Shown here: piece by piece, positions 23,393 through 35,503 of the stretch
Position numbering within the stretch: position 1 is the stretch's first letter
How the letters are laid out: each line of letters starts with the position of its first letter
Assembly: GCA_032871835.1 (NCBI GenBank)
Contig: CM065295.1
Coordinates: 23,136,501-23,200,500, forward strand
Direction: 5' to 3'
From: Dipteronia dyeriana
Taxonomy: Eukaryota > Streptophyta > Magnoliopsida > Sapindales > Sapindaceae
DNA: 64,000 nucleotides
Translations under genes and position numbers: made by a program
The notes under the pieces: model-generated
The model's input: the letters and a program-made list of their open reading frames with translations, nothing else
The model's database searches: none
Told to the model about the DNA's origin: nothing

Positions 23393-24400
23393 CCTAAACT
23401 CAGAAGATTTGTGACCCAGCTTGTCATAATTGAAGCACTTCCCTTGGAATTTTGGCTTCTTAGAGACTCCTCATTTAGGACCCAATTTGGATCATTTCCC
23501 AAGCTTGTTCTTTTTCAGTTTAGAACTTTGCCCATGTTCATCCACAATGATCTTCGCTTCAGGCGCATTGACATCTTTCTGAATACGAACCTTGAGAATC
23601 AGATCCTTGATCTTCATCTTCTTTCGCTTGTGTTTGACATAGTTTTTGAACTCTTTCCATGAAGGAAAAAGCTTCTCAATGGTTGCAACCACCTGGAAAG
23701 TTTCACTCAAGGTCATCCCTTCGGCATGTATCTCATGTAGAATCATCCGTAGCTCTTGGACTTGACTCATAACTGTCTTGGAATCCCCCATCTTGTAATC
23801 CAAAAACCGACCCACGATAAACTTCTTGGAACCAGTGTCCTTAGTTTTGTATTTTCGGTCTAATGATTCCTACAGTTCTTTGGTTATTTTCTTTGAAGAA
23901 TAGACATTGTATAACGAATCTGATAGCCCGTTCAATATGTAATTACGGCACAGGAAATCCGAGTGATTTCATGCATCAATAGCATTCCATACAAGAACAA
24001 CACGCTCTTCACCATTATTAGGTTTAGGAGCATCTTCAGTCAAGAACCTGGAAAGGTTCAGTGTGGTCAGATAAAACATCATCTTTTGCTGCCACCGTTT
24101 AAAATTTGGTCCGTTGAACTTATCAGGCTTCTCTATATGATTCATCTGTAAATGTACCGAATTCATATAGGGATTTTCCATGGGAACATTCCCTTAACTC
24201 ATATACTGGTTCACCACCGGATCATGCATGTTTCTCACAAAGGAGTTGATGACTGGAGTCGTTGTGGCCACAGTAGGTACTACTACTAGTACTTGACCCA
24301 TAAGCACAGAGTTCACAACCGAAGTATCTAACTCCATACTTGGATTAACTTCCGGAGTCTCTAGTGGAACATTGGAGTTCACGTTCGATTTGTTTGCCAT
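23393..24400 (-). pseudogene. Copia A2 gag (broken)
   Basis: ATG at 24,398-24,400 (MANKSNVNSN). The frame stops at 24,194-24,196, again before 23,969, and shows more breaks between 23,816 and 23,968. The zinc knuckle region (about 23,393-23,445) reads [14 protein letters not shown] on the minus strand. The second and last cysteines have become tyrosine and phenylalanine, so RNA binding would be lost. Other landmarks match A1 ([21 protein letters not shown]-type segment). Confidence 0.88.
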
Positions 24401-24851
24401 AATATCTGAAACAAAAAAAAATCGTTTTAGTATCATAGAAATAATAGTACAAATATCAGTTGATATCAAATCAGATTTCATGATGGAAATCACTATCAGT
24501 GTCTGATTTTACAGACCTGATTACCTAGTTGAAATCACAATTGATTTCGAAATCAGTGCCTAATAATAGACCCGATTTTCTAGAGTTATAAATCAGACGA
24601 TCAATTGAAATACATTGTTTCGAGAGAAACTCAATTTCCACAGATTATGTATGTATAAAATTGGAATCAGTGTTCAAAGAACCCGATTTCCACAGATACG
24701 AAATTGTAATCAGTGTTCTAAAAGAACCCGATTACAATAGTTGAAAATTGTTTGTGACGATCTGAACCAGAACCCTGATACCATATAGTTTGAAGAGGAA
24801 AAACGTTTTTTTTTCTGTAAAAGATTTAATAACCGAAAATTGTCTTAGGAT
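24401..24851 (-). other. 5' leader of copia A2, with displaced Met-tRNA-like site
   Basis: Non-coding leader with repeats of aatcagtgttc...gaacccgat. The complement of 24,773-24,783 reads TGGTATCAGGG, one base off the usual Met-tRNA site, and is 68 nt from the LTR. Next to the LTR is ttgtcttaggat, the same as in A1. Confidence 0.65.
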
Positions 24852-25793
24852 TGTAAATCGTAATTCCAAAAAACAAATCTGGTAGGTACTTGGAAACAGA
24901 AAGTAACAGTGCAATAAAATCATGTTAGAAAAACATAGTTTGAATCGAGGCCCGTGTTTCACATGGTGTCACTAAGACAATTTCGTTGGACAACACTGTA
25001 TGTGTATTAGACGATTGTCTCCCAGGATATAACGGTTCAACAGTGGTAGGCCTAAGCTCACCACCACTAGCGAACTCAAATCGAGTTTAAACTCACCAAG
25101 AAAACAGAGAAGAAAAGAAAACGGCTGCCTCTAATTTTTTTATATATTTTCGGTCATCATAACAGAATATTAGAGGTATTAAATACCCAAACTGAAACAC
25201 TAGGGTTTTGTTTTTGATTTAATAATGAAATAATTTAATTAGATATTATTCTCCAAAGAGATTTACTTCTAATTAAAACCCGATTATGTATTCTTAGTGA
25301 TCAAGTTAGAAATCAGAATCCAAACAATTAAAGTTTTCCTTATTCATTACAATCAAAAAACGTTGACTTAGGGAAGTGGCAAAAGGTCAACTGGACTCTC
25401 ACGGTCCAATCGGAGTGGCATTCGTGTCCGCAGGTCGCGCCCATTCACGAGTCGTGTATTCGAAGGTTCGGGGTCTATGATTTGCCCCCTCCTGCGCGCG
25501 CGAGAGAAAGCCTCTATACCACACATGTTGATAGCTCATATCACACACTCACTTATAAACTACATATAAATGATTTCCCTAAGCAATATGAGATTCATTT
25601 TACTCCTTACACAATGGGTTCATTTTGAGACTCAATTTCTCATTCACTTATTAACCATTTTGTGAATTTGAGTATGCCATTTCGAAATTCTCACGAAGGA
25701 GAATTCGAATCCACTTTTATCTTCCAATTTTATGGAATTTATCATACTCAATTTGTGCTCTCAAAATGAGAGTTTATCATAAAAATTTCCACA
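24852..25793 (-). repeat. 5' LTR of copia A2
   Basis: 942 bp, matching 18,769-19,739. It has a short C tract (cccctcctgc near 25,485-25,495) and a slightly eroded end. Confidence 0.92.
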
Positions 25794-26414
25794 TGATCGT
25801 CTGATGGTTTTTTTTTAACGATTGAGTTAGAGTTTTGATGTGATTTTGTTTTATCAATTATGTTTTTTTGGTACAATTTCGTTATTTTTTTTTAATAAAT
25901 AACATTAAACTAACGTTAGAAGATCAAGAATAAAAACTACAAAATAATTGATATAAATTATAGTATACCTGAAAGATCTAAAACCGAGAGAAAAACAAAC
26001 AAACATAGATATGGAATTTAAGAAGAAAAATAAAACAAACATATAAAATAATAAAATCAATAAATACTAATTAAACATGGTAATCATGAAATCGATATCT
26101 GAAAGAAAATATAAATAAAAGTAGTAATAAATCATTAAAATACTAAATATGAGAAATATGAGATTGAGATATGAAAGAAAATATAAATATAAATAGTAAA
26201 CATTCAATGATTTGAAATGATTTATGTTATTAAAGCTTTTGAAATAAGGAAAGTGGAGTTTTATTAGTTTTAGTTTGTATAATATTTTTTTAATAAAAAT
26301 TGGAAGTCTATTTAATTAATTTGATAAAGGAAAAAAAATAATACTAAATAATTTAAAAAGTAGAACATAAATAGTTCAGTGGTGAATGTTCCAATAGCAC
26401 CGCTCTTTGAAAAA

Positions 26415-27120
26415 AATTATAACTCATCAATTAACTACATTTATTTCCCTAACCACGTGGTATGTTTTGAATAAAAAGCGGCAGTAGTATGCATCTAATT
26501 AAGTTTTGTCATCCTAAATCCCAATTATATGTAAAACCAAAAAATGGATTACGGTGGATGTCTGGATGAGTTGACTGATGATAATTTCTGCTAGTCAAGA
26601 GGTCAAGCCGTGACAAAGAGCTCATAGTCAACAGGTTAAAATATAAGTATACGACAACTATTGTGGAAGCATGTGTATTTACCACCACTCCGGCGTTCGT
26701 ATTGGTGTCAACACACGTGGAGGAAAACAATTGCCTTCTAATTTAACGATTGGTGACAGCTTAGTTGTCCTTTTGTAATTGGTTGTCAAACCTTATAAAT
26801 AAGGGTTTTACGCTTGAATACATAATCTGACCCATAAGAAACAATACAAAGGCAGGAAGTAGCAGTTGTGCAGTTGACTGAACCAAACAGTCATGAATAG
26901 TGGTAATAATAATATTAAAAAGATAAAGGAATAGCCGGTTTCCAATCAGTTGTTATAAAAAAAACTATTTTTTTTATAAAAATTCCAAATCCTTTAAATT
27001 TATGTTTATAAAATTTTAAAAATTAAAATAAAACCTAAAAAATTAAGTTACATAATTAAAAAATATATATAATTAAGATAAATTAATTGATTACATATTT
27101 TTATATAATTTTTGATATTT
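26415..27120. other. Intergenic, possible LTR remnant near 26,740-26,870
   Basis: AT-rich. A TATA-like ttataaataaggg lies at about 26,793-26,806, followed by an A-rich segment. This could be a promoter of a lost LTR or gene, but no partner LTR, TSD or coding region supports it. Confidence 0.25.
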
Positions 27121-28575
27121 TAACTTGTAACCATTTTAATAACGATGATAACCATTTTCACGGTTTCGGTAACCGTTTTACAGTTTTGATAACCACTTTT
27201 TAATTTTGGAAGACTTGTAACCATTTTCACGGTAGTGGTAACCATTTTCACGGTTTCCATAACCATTTTATAGCTTCGGTAACCACTTTGTAATTTTTGA
27301 TAATTTGACTTGTAACAATTTTTACGGCAATGATAACCATTTTTCCGGCTCCAGTAACCATTTTAGGGCTCTGGTAACTACTTTTTAATTTTTGAAATTT
27401 TTACTTGTAAACATTTTCACGGTACTGGTAACCACGTTCATGGCTCCAGTAACCATTTATACAATTTTGGTAACCAATTTTGAATTTATGGTATTTTGAC
27501 TTGTAACTATTTTTACGGTTTCAGTAACCATTTTACGGTTTCGGTACCCACTTTGTAGTTTTTGATATTTTGACTTGTAACAATTTTCACGGCAATGGTA
27601 ACCATTTTCACGGCAATGGTAACCATTTTCACGGCAATAGTAACCATTTTCATGTCTCCAGTAACCATTTTACGGCTCTTGCAATTAGTTTTTAATTTTT
27701 AACATTTTGATTGTAACCATTTTCACGGTTCCGATAACCATTTTACAGCTTTGGTAGCCACTTTAAAATTTTTCAAATTTTTACTTGTAACTATTTTCAT
27801 TGAATTGGTAACCACTTTCACGGTCCCGATAACCATTTATACGGATTTGGTAACCATTTTTTAATTTTTGATATTTTGACTTGTAACCATTTTCACCTCT
27901 CTAGTAACCATTTTACTGCTTTGGTAACTACTTTTTAATTTTAAAATTTTTGACATGTAACCATTTTCACTCCACTGGTAACCACGTCCACGGTTTTGGT
28001 AACCATTTATACGGTTTTGGTAACCATTTTTTAATTTTTGATATTTTCATTTGTAACCATTTTCACGGTAATGGTAACCATTTGCACGGCTTCGGTAACC
28101 ATTTTATGGCTTTGGTAACCACTTTTTAATTTTTAATATTTTGACTTGTAACCATTTTTACGGTAATAGTAACCACTTTCACGGCTCTAGTAACCATTTT
28201 ATGGCTTTAGTAATCACTTTTGAAATTTTAAAATTTTGACTTGTAACTATTTTCACGGTATTGATGACCACTTTTACGGTTCCGGTAACCATTTATACGG
28301 TTTTGGTAACCATTTTCTAATTTTAGATAATTTTACTTGTTACTATTTTCACGGCGATTGTAACCATTTTCACAACTCCAGTAACCATTTTACGTATTTG
28401 GTAGATACTTTTTAATTTTTTAATTTTTGACTTGTAACCATTTTCACGGTATTAGTAACCACTTTTTAATTTTTTGGTAACCATTTATTAGGCTTTGGTA
28501 ACAATTTTTTAATTTTTGTTTTTTTTGACTTGTAACCATTTTCATGATGATGGTAACTACTTTTTCAATTATGTA
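27121..28575. repeat. Higher-order tandem array, GTAACCATTTTCACGG family
   Basis: About 16 super-units of roughly 75-115 bp (mean near 93), each opening with gacttgtaaccattttcacgg. Each contains three or four diverged ~23-base monomers (gtaaccattttcacgg + gn-tggn) and closes with ggtaaccactttttaatttttgatatttt. No open frame. A second block of the same family lies at 35,504-36,165. Confidence 0.9.
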
Positions 28576-28612
28576 GTATCTTTTTTCTTCCCTTTGTCAA
28601 AATTATTAATAG

Positions 28613-28949
28613 TGTTATGAAATAAATAAATAAAGAAGAACACAATAGCATAAATATAAAATAAGAAAAGAGAGAAAGTAGTAGCCCAAGAAAAATGATT
28701 CTTTTATTCCTCAATAGTTCTCAAGTTCCCAATAAAACATGTGAATGCTCCTTTTATAGCCGTACAATTTAGTGATAATATAATGGTTACAAAATGAAAA
28801 GACAATAGCAATAATTTTGAGAATCAATAGAGTCATAAACTTGAGAATAAATGATACCATAAAGTTGAGAATAAAATAGGGAAGGTGAAGAATCACAAGT
28901 TACATTGTGAGATTGGATGGACATTCACTTACATTATATTTTCATAACA
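28613..28949 (-). repeat. 3' LTR of the LARD-like element
   Basis: 337 bp, with short inverted ends tgttatg / cataaca. It matches 34,271-34,644 closely. The length difference is largely the TA microsatellite in the other copy. Confidence 0.92.
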
Positions 28950-28962
28950 CTCCCCCTTGAAT
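28950..28962 (-). other. Polypurine tract of the LARD-like element
   Basis: The plus strand is ctcccccttgaa, so the element strand reads ttcaagggggag directly before TGTTATG. Confidence 0.8.
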
Positions 28963-28969
28963 GTCCATT

Positions 28970-29530
28970 TTACATAGAATATGCCTCGTTAAAACCTTTA
29001 CTAGTAAAAAACCCTGTGGGGAAAAAATTCTGGTGAAGGAAAAAGAGTACATTATTCATATGAATCTGAAAAATAATATTGGAGGTGACAACAACTGCCT
29101 CATTAAAACCTTACTGAGAAAAACCATGTGGGATAAAAATTCAGTGAAGGAAAAAGAGTACAATACATAGATTTTCCTCCAAAACAATTTATACCAAGAT
29201 GATGCATACCTCATAATTATCTCATTTGGGAGTTAATGAGATGGTGGGGAGAGGAAGAATTTGTAATTAACTTATATAAAATATATGAATGTGGACATCC
29301 ACTTAAATAATATATTCATAACACTCTCTTTTGGATATCCATCGTATAGAGAATATGCCTAATGGGAAAAAAACTAACAGAGGAAAAAGAGTACAGTATT
29401 CATCTACATATTAAATTAATCTCTGAGGGTATTTGGAGTACAAAACTGTCTCGTTAAAACCTTACTAGGAAAACCCTATAGGATAAAAATCTAATGAAGG
29501 AAAAAGAGTATAATATGTAATATTTTCTCC
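28970..29530 (-). repeat. ~70-base repeat, four degenerate copies
   Basis: Four copies of a phrase that runs tgcctcgttaaaacc, ttactaggaaaa, ccatgtgggataaaa, and gaaggaaaaagagtaca, at about 28,977-29,055, 29,097-29,170, 29,345-29,395 and 29,445-29,515. They lie in the 3' non-coding part of the element. Confidence 0.8.
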
Positions 29531-32500
29531 AAAATTAGTAACTCCCACTGATAAATACACTCCCCCTCATTCTGATATGGATGCTTCAATATTTTGCATA
29601 GATATCGCATCACAATATTATGTACCAAGATTTACAATTGGTAGAGTATTTATAAATTAATCTGCAGGATTTAAACTTGAACGTATTTTTTATCACCACC
29701 TTTGGAGATCAGATGTAAACAATTTTATTAAAATAACCTTTTAAATTGGTCCAACTTGTTATATACGATATCATGTTGTTATATAAAAACACTAGTTGAA
29801 CCTATATTTGGTACTTCAGAACCTAAAGTTCTTCAATAACGAAAGAAGATCATACATCACTTTAATTTATTGAATAAACATTGAGGAAGCCATTCAATAT
29901 GTTTTATCCATGAAAAAGTACTTCATGACATTTTCCTTATATATATTGATTAATGTTAATACCAAACTCATTAGCCGAGGCTAAATATTATTTTCAAGAC
30001 TTTTTATCACTGATATATATATATAAAATTTATAAACTTAGCATTATTTTTAATAAGCTTTACACAATCAACATATAATTCGTTTAATAAATATTCACCA
30101 TGATGAATACATTACATGCATTCCGATTAATTTAATTTTCACTATACAAAACTTCATGTAGTTTTGAATAACTTGCTTCAGACATTTAAATCCTTCGATG
30201 ATTTTTATTTACTGTCAAACTAGGTTTCTGCAATAAACCTTTTATCTTAATTTGTACGAAAAATATTCAATAAGTTTGATGTCATCAAACATGTGGACTA
30301 CAGGTCCAAAGCTTTCAAATTTTACATGAATATAGCTTTGCCTTTTATTTGCTAATAATTTCTATGTTGACATTTCTATAATTTATAATACAAGTCACTC
30401 ACCATTTTTCATAATATGCAAAGCAAACAATATATGATCTTAATTTCTATAACAATATATTTCATTATGATTATGTAATTTGTGTACCTCTTCAAGGGCT
30501 TATTCTAATAACTTTAATGTTAAATATACATTATACTTGTCTTTCTATACAAATATCTCTCCAGAAGAAGTATAATAACATTAAATTTAATACATGTGTC
30601 TCTATTGGGACAATTGGGATTCTTTTATTTTCTGCAACGGTCTCATAATGGAGATTAACATTTATAAATGACTCTTCAGAATTTTGTTTTCACTTATGAG
30701 ACTAGCTCTTCAAGAGCCTTATATGATGAGGATTTATCCATCACTCGAGTATTATTTTCAAATATGATCATGATCTTTTAAATTTCAGCTCTAGGAACCA
30801 TATCTTTTGAAGCAAAATCGTTTTTTACGACTTTATTGTCTAACAGATGATTTTTTATGTCATTTCATAAATTGTTCTGCAGGAACAACCACCCGGGTTT
30901 ATATATTGGCAAAATATAATTCTATTATTTTATTTGAATCATCTGAAAATTTATATACATATCATACAATTCACAAGATGATACATACATTGTAATTTTA
31001 CGCCGTTTATCAACTTATGATAATTCTCCCCTAACGTCGTGAAATTTACTTCAAGTAATTATATTCATCATAATAACTTTCTACATAAACTCATTTATTT
31101 TGTCACATTGTCCTTTAAGGACTAATTTACATGATCTTATTGTCCTTTAGGGAAATTCATTTACATGATCTTATTGTCCTTCAGGGAAATTCACTAGCAA
31201 AAAATAATTAATTATGAAATGGATATCCATATAAAATATTTCAATATTTTGATGCATCGTTTACTTTTAGTAAAACTTATTGTCCTTCAGGGACATGCAT
31301 TAAAATGTAATCATATAATATAAGAAATATGATAAATTCTTTTAGCATGAGATAACATAAATGAGATAAAATATTCTTAAATAAAAGAATATTATAAGAA
31401 CTTCAATTCCTCAAATTTCATGCTCTTATGTCAAGTTCTTAATAACTCACAAATTTTTGGAACTTTTGGTTCATGTAGGAACCGCTGGTTCATAAATGAA
31501 AAATCATATGTTTGAAGTTTTGGGTTCTTAATAAAATCACAATTTTACTTTTCAAATGAAAAGATCTATTATTATATCAAATTTGAAACTTCTAGTTTAA
31601 ATTAAATTTGATAACATCAGATTCTAGTAAAATAAATATTCAGAACTTCAGATTCTGAATTGTATTAATATTACAAGCTTTATGCCTTTGTATTTTTCTT
31701 TTCAAATATTTGAGTAGCCAAATATTCATCTAACAATGAAAATTTAGATACTTTTTTGGTTCAAAACTTCAGGTTCAAATGCCAGAACTTCGGGTTCATA
31801 TTCAACCATTTTATTCAAATTTAAAACCCCAAGTTCTTAATTGGATTTGATTTTGAAACTTCTGGTTCTAATTATATCAATCAACTCCAATAACATTAAG
31901 AACCACAAAAAATAAACTAAATTTATTTTTTGTTGTGGAAGATCCAACGTATTGGCAACCACAGAGCATATTCATAAAATTAGTTATGTGGAATAAATTA
32001 AATCAAAATAACAATGAGTAAGTTATATTGAAATACTTACTTGGATATAATGATCTTAATTATCTAGTGACAATTTCTTATATAGTAGATCTCCCGGATC
32101 TTTAAATACAAAGTGTCAATTTTTCATGTAATTTGTTTCCACTTTGTGTCATATGTTAGCTCTTCTGGAGCTTTCATTATCATTGCTAAAATCAATAAAA
32201 TATTTTAGATATACAAAATATACACAATTATTGTCATTCTATTTAGCAACTATATAGCAAGAAAACTTTTATAATTATTGGAAATTGTATTTTACGTCCT
32301 TCCAATTTTCTTGCTTTGTTTTGATATTCCACATCTGGTGGATTAATTTGAATTTCTTTATAATGATCATCTTGGCGTCAATAATTACTTAATTATAACA
32401 ATAATCACAATCATCGCCTTGACTATATATAATATTCACTTCAAGGAATGATATTAATCATATTGGGTGATGTAAATGATTTTAATATTCACTTCAGGGA

Positions 32501-34022
32501 ATGATGTTGATCAAATTGGATTGATATCAATGGTTTCCTAATGAAAACTAATTGTTTTGTTCATCCATAAAAGGTATGATATCAACTAACAATTTGTTGA
32601 AATATATGATATTAATATTGCCACTTCTTGAGCAAATTTAAAGCACAAAATATTGAAATATATATTGCTACTTCTGGAACAATATTTGAGTTTAATTCGA
32701 TCATGTCTTTTCATCTATTAGGTGATCAAATCTTTCTTTAAAATAAATATAGATGAGAAAAAATAATTCGTTGATCATAAGGTATTCATATTAAAAATGA
32801 ACAACCAAACTTTTTTAACAAATAAGATAAAATATAATTCACGATAATTCATACAATTTACTAAAAACAACAACAAATACTTAGCATGATATGGAGTTGT
32901 TTTCATGATTTGTTGCAACTTACAATTACAAGTTTAATGCTAGTATAAATCAAAGAAACATGGGAAATCTTGTTTTTGAAAGAATAATGAGATAAAAATA
33001 TTATATTATTAAGAAGACATGAATGTAAATCAACTCAAAATAAAATTAACAGTTTTAAATATCACAAAATCCAATAGACTATAAAACTACATATAACATA
33101 GTGAATAAATTCAAATGTCATTGAAAAACAATAGAGACATTTCGTGGTTGATAGACGTGTGAAATATAAAAATTATATTTTTCTAGTATAAGGAAATATA
33201 AGATTTCACACCTTACATATCTTGATAAGGAGGAAGAAATAAAGAAGAAATAATATTTCATTCACGGTGTTTGAGTCTCTTAATGTGAAATATAAATAAC
33301 CAATAAAAATAGATCAAAAAATATTAGACTCATGTGAAATATAAACAACCAATTATAGGTAGATAGATAAAAAAATGTCTAAAACAAAAGGTAAATTACT
33401 TTTGCACTTTTTGATCCTATTAATATCGAAATTTGATGTTCTATTATATCATAACTTTGTAGTTATGATTTGTAATTTTAGAACTCCAGGTTCCAAACAA
33501 AATTCATAGTTACTGAAAATGTTGAATTTTATCGGAATTTTAAGTACATAAATAAACCTCTTGTTTATCATTGAAAACCATGGATTGAGAACTTCGGGCT
33601 CTAAAATTAACCACATTTATAGAAATTGAGAACTCCAGATTTTGATTCTATAATTTAAAATCTCATATGTTTATTTGTATCGCGGTTCAAAACGTCATGC
33701 TTTTTGAATTTGCAATTTCCAAACACTAAATTGAGCTTCAGGCTTTTCGATTTTACAATCTTCAAACACCAGATCAAGCTTCGGGCTTTTTGATTTAACA
33801 ATTAACAAATATACATCAAATCGAGCTTCAGGCTCTTTGATTTGCGATCTTTGGGTTGCAATGTAATTAGTTTCATTATTGCAATCTTTTGGTTGGGATA
33901 TAATCAATTAATCTATGTTTTTTTTATTGGCAACTCAATGAATACTAAGCATAGAATTAAAAAGAGAAATAATATCAACCAAAAATGTTTTAGCCCAAAA
34001 TTAGAGATAGAAATACTTTACA
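29531..34022 (-). other. Interior of the LARD-like element, non-coding
   Basis: No long frame. Local repeats include ttattgtccttcagggaaattc around 31,110-31,290, and many phrases of the type aacttcgggttc or aacttcaggttc at 31,430-31,900 and 33,480-33,850. No RT, integrase or RNase H motif was found by eye. Confidence 0.6.
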
Positions 34023-34222
34023 ATTGCTTGGATCTCTTGGTCTTATCAAGAAAGTGTTATCTCTTAGCCCTTATCGAATTTGGATCATATGAATTTTGTT
34101 TTCAGACATAAAGCTTTGAAATAATTGCTTGGATCTCTTGGTCTCAACAAGAAAGTGTTATCTCTTAGCCCTTATCGAATTTGGATCATATGAATTTTGT
34201 CTTCAGGTATAGAGCTTTCAAA
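34023..34222 (-). repeat. 101-bp tandem duplication in the leader
   Basis: Two near-identical copies begin at 34,024 and 34,125 (ttgcttggatctcttggtct), about 101 bases apart, just inside the 5' LTR. The next bases up to the LTR read ctcgtgctgataacg, the expected place of a primer site. They are not complementary to the usual Met-tRNA end. Confidence 0.85.
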
Positions 34223-34270
34223 TCCGGAAATTGAAACAACAATATTGGCTAGAGACTCGTGCTGATAACG

Positions 34271-34307
34271 TGTTATGAAATAAATAAATAAACAAGAACA
34301 CAATAGC

Positions 34308-34356
<49 letters not shown>

Positions 34357-34644
34357 TATAAAAAGAGAGAAAGTAGTAGCCCAAGAAAAATGATTCTTTT
34401 ATTCCTCAATAGTTCTCAAGTTCCCAATACAACATGTGAAGGCTCCTTTTATAGCCTTACAATTTAGTGACAATATAATGGTTACAAAATGAAAAGACAA
34501 TATCAATAATTTTGAGAAACAATAGAGCCATAAACTTGAGAATAAATGATACCATAAAAATGAGAATAAAATAGGGAAGGTGAAGAATCACAAGTTACAT
34601 TATGAGATTGTATGGACATTCACTTACACTATATTTTCATAACA
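34271..34644 (-). repeat. 5' LTR of the LARD-like element
   Basis: 374 bp. Same ends as the left LTR, but with an expanded TA tract at about 34,313-34,352. Confidence 0.92.
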
Positions 34645-34649
34645 AATAG

Positions 34650-35503
34650 TATAATATCATTCAAGGAAAACAAATCTTCTACAAAGTAAATCTATTAAAG
34701 CCCCCCACTCATTTTTTTTTTAAACTACCCCACGTTCTTGCAATATGTTGTTGAAAAAAAATAAAACTTTTGAACTCTTAAACCTTAAATTTGCTTCTTA
34801 TACACATACAAAATATTATGGAAGAGTCCGAGAAAGATATCAATCATATGGAAGAATTGTCTAAGAATGATATCAATCATCTACAATAATTACTTGAAAA
34901 TGAGATCAAGCATAGGGAAACAATTCCTTCTGTAGAAATAAGAATGATATTATGAAGTTTGTTGGGTTTAGCACCAGGAAGGATGAAAAAGATGTGATAG
35001 ACAATGTGTAATTACAATACGTAAATAGGTGTGCTCAAAGCAAGGGTACAGAGCACAAACGTATATTAAAAGAACTGACAGAAAACGTGAACCCACCGGT
35101 CAAACTCGAGATACATAATGAAATAGAACTGAAATATAACATTACTTATTTGCATTTCAGAAATCCCCGTCAAAATCCACAAAGAAGTTGAACTCACAAA
35201 AGTCATCACCACAAGAAAGAATATTTCTCAAAGTAACAAGATTGATCAAATACACAGAAACATATATGTTTTAAAGTATGTGACAAAAAGATTAGTGACA
35301 AATAAAAGGAGAAATGTCCAGCAAAGGTTCAGATAACTCTTACAATTTTACAAAACACATTGCTCTACAAAACAGAACAAAATACAGATGCCTTATTTAC
35401 ATACCGGTTCTTGAAGATTTGAGTGGATTCAACAAAACAAAAAAAAATATTGAAACAATCTCTTGAAGTAAGAATTATTATAATTCATGTCTTCACTGTC
35501 ATA
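34650..35503. other. Intergenic segment with a short duplicated motif
   Basis: No gene recognised. The text aatcttctacaaagtaaat with caatcatatggaagaattgtc (34,670-34,860) reappears at 36,378-36,445 on the far side of the second array, so a segment around the array was duplicated. Confidence 0.5.

Larger units (their letters stand above)
18769..25793 (-). mobile_element. Ty1/copia LTR retrotransposon, copy A2
   Basis: Same family and orientation as A1. LTRs are 18,769-19,739 and 24,852-25,793. The flanking 5-mers are taatc (18,764-18,768) and tgatc (25,794-25,798), a TSD with one change. The outer right end has lost a base or two (ttccaca for ttccaaca). The polyprotein is more damaged than in A1, except for a long open stretch over protease-integrase. 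It is inserted in a MULE-type MITE. Confidence 0.93.
18432..26405. mobile_element. MULE-type MITE split by copia A2
   Basis: Inverted termini lie far apart. The left reads from 18,432 (tagtggtgctagtgg to ctgaactatttatg), and the right ends at 26,405. On the complement, 32 of 40 bases match, including 15 in a row (ACTGAACTATTTATG). A 9-bp direct repeat tttgaaaaa flanks them (18,423-18,431 and 26,406-26,414), the size typical of Mutator-like elements. Subtracting the nested copia leaves about 944 bp with no transposase. The TSD is A-rich, so chance is not fully excluded. Confidence 0.75.
28613..34644 (-). mobile_element. Large coding-less LTR element (LARD-like)
   Basis: LTRs are 28,613-28,949 and 34,271-34,644, both with ends tgttatg...cataaca. 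A perfect 5-bp TSD aatag lies at 28,608-28,612 and 34,645-34,649. A polypurine tract complement (ctcccccttgaatgtcc) next to the left LTR puts the element on the minus strand. The 5.3-kb interior has no gag or pol motif in any frame I could read, and instead several short repeat families. This fits a non-autonomous LARD-type derivative that needs proteins from another element. A totally decayed copia is the alternative. Confidence 0.88.

Noticed and set aside
26740..26870. Plant promoter with TATA box
   Set aside because: A TATA-like word exists, but no downstream gene or LTR partner supports it.
27121..28575. CRISPR-like array
   Set aside because: Repeats are diverged and nested with no unique spacers, and this is plant DNA; it is a tandem repeat.
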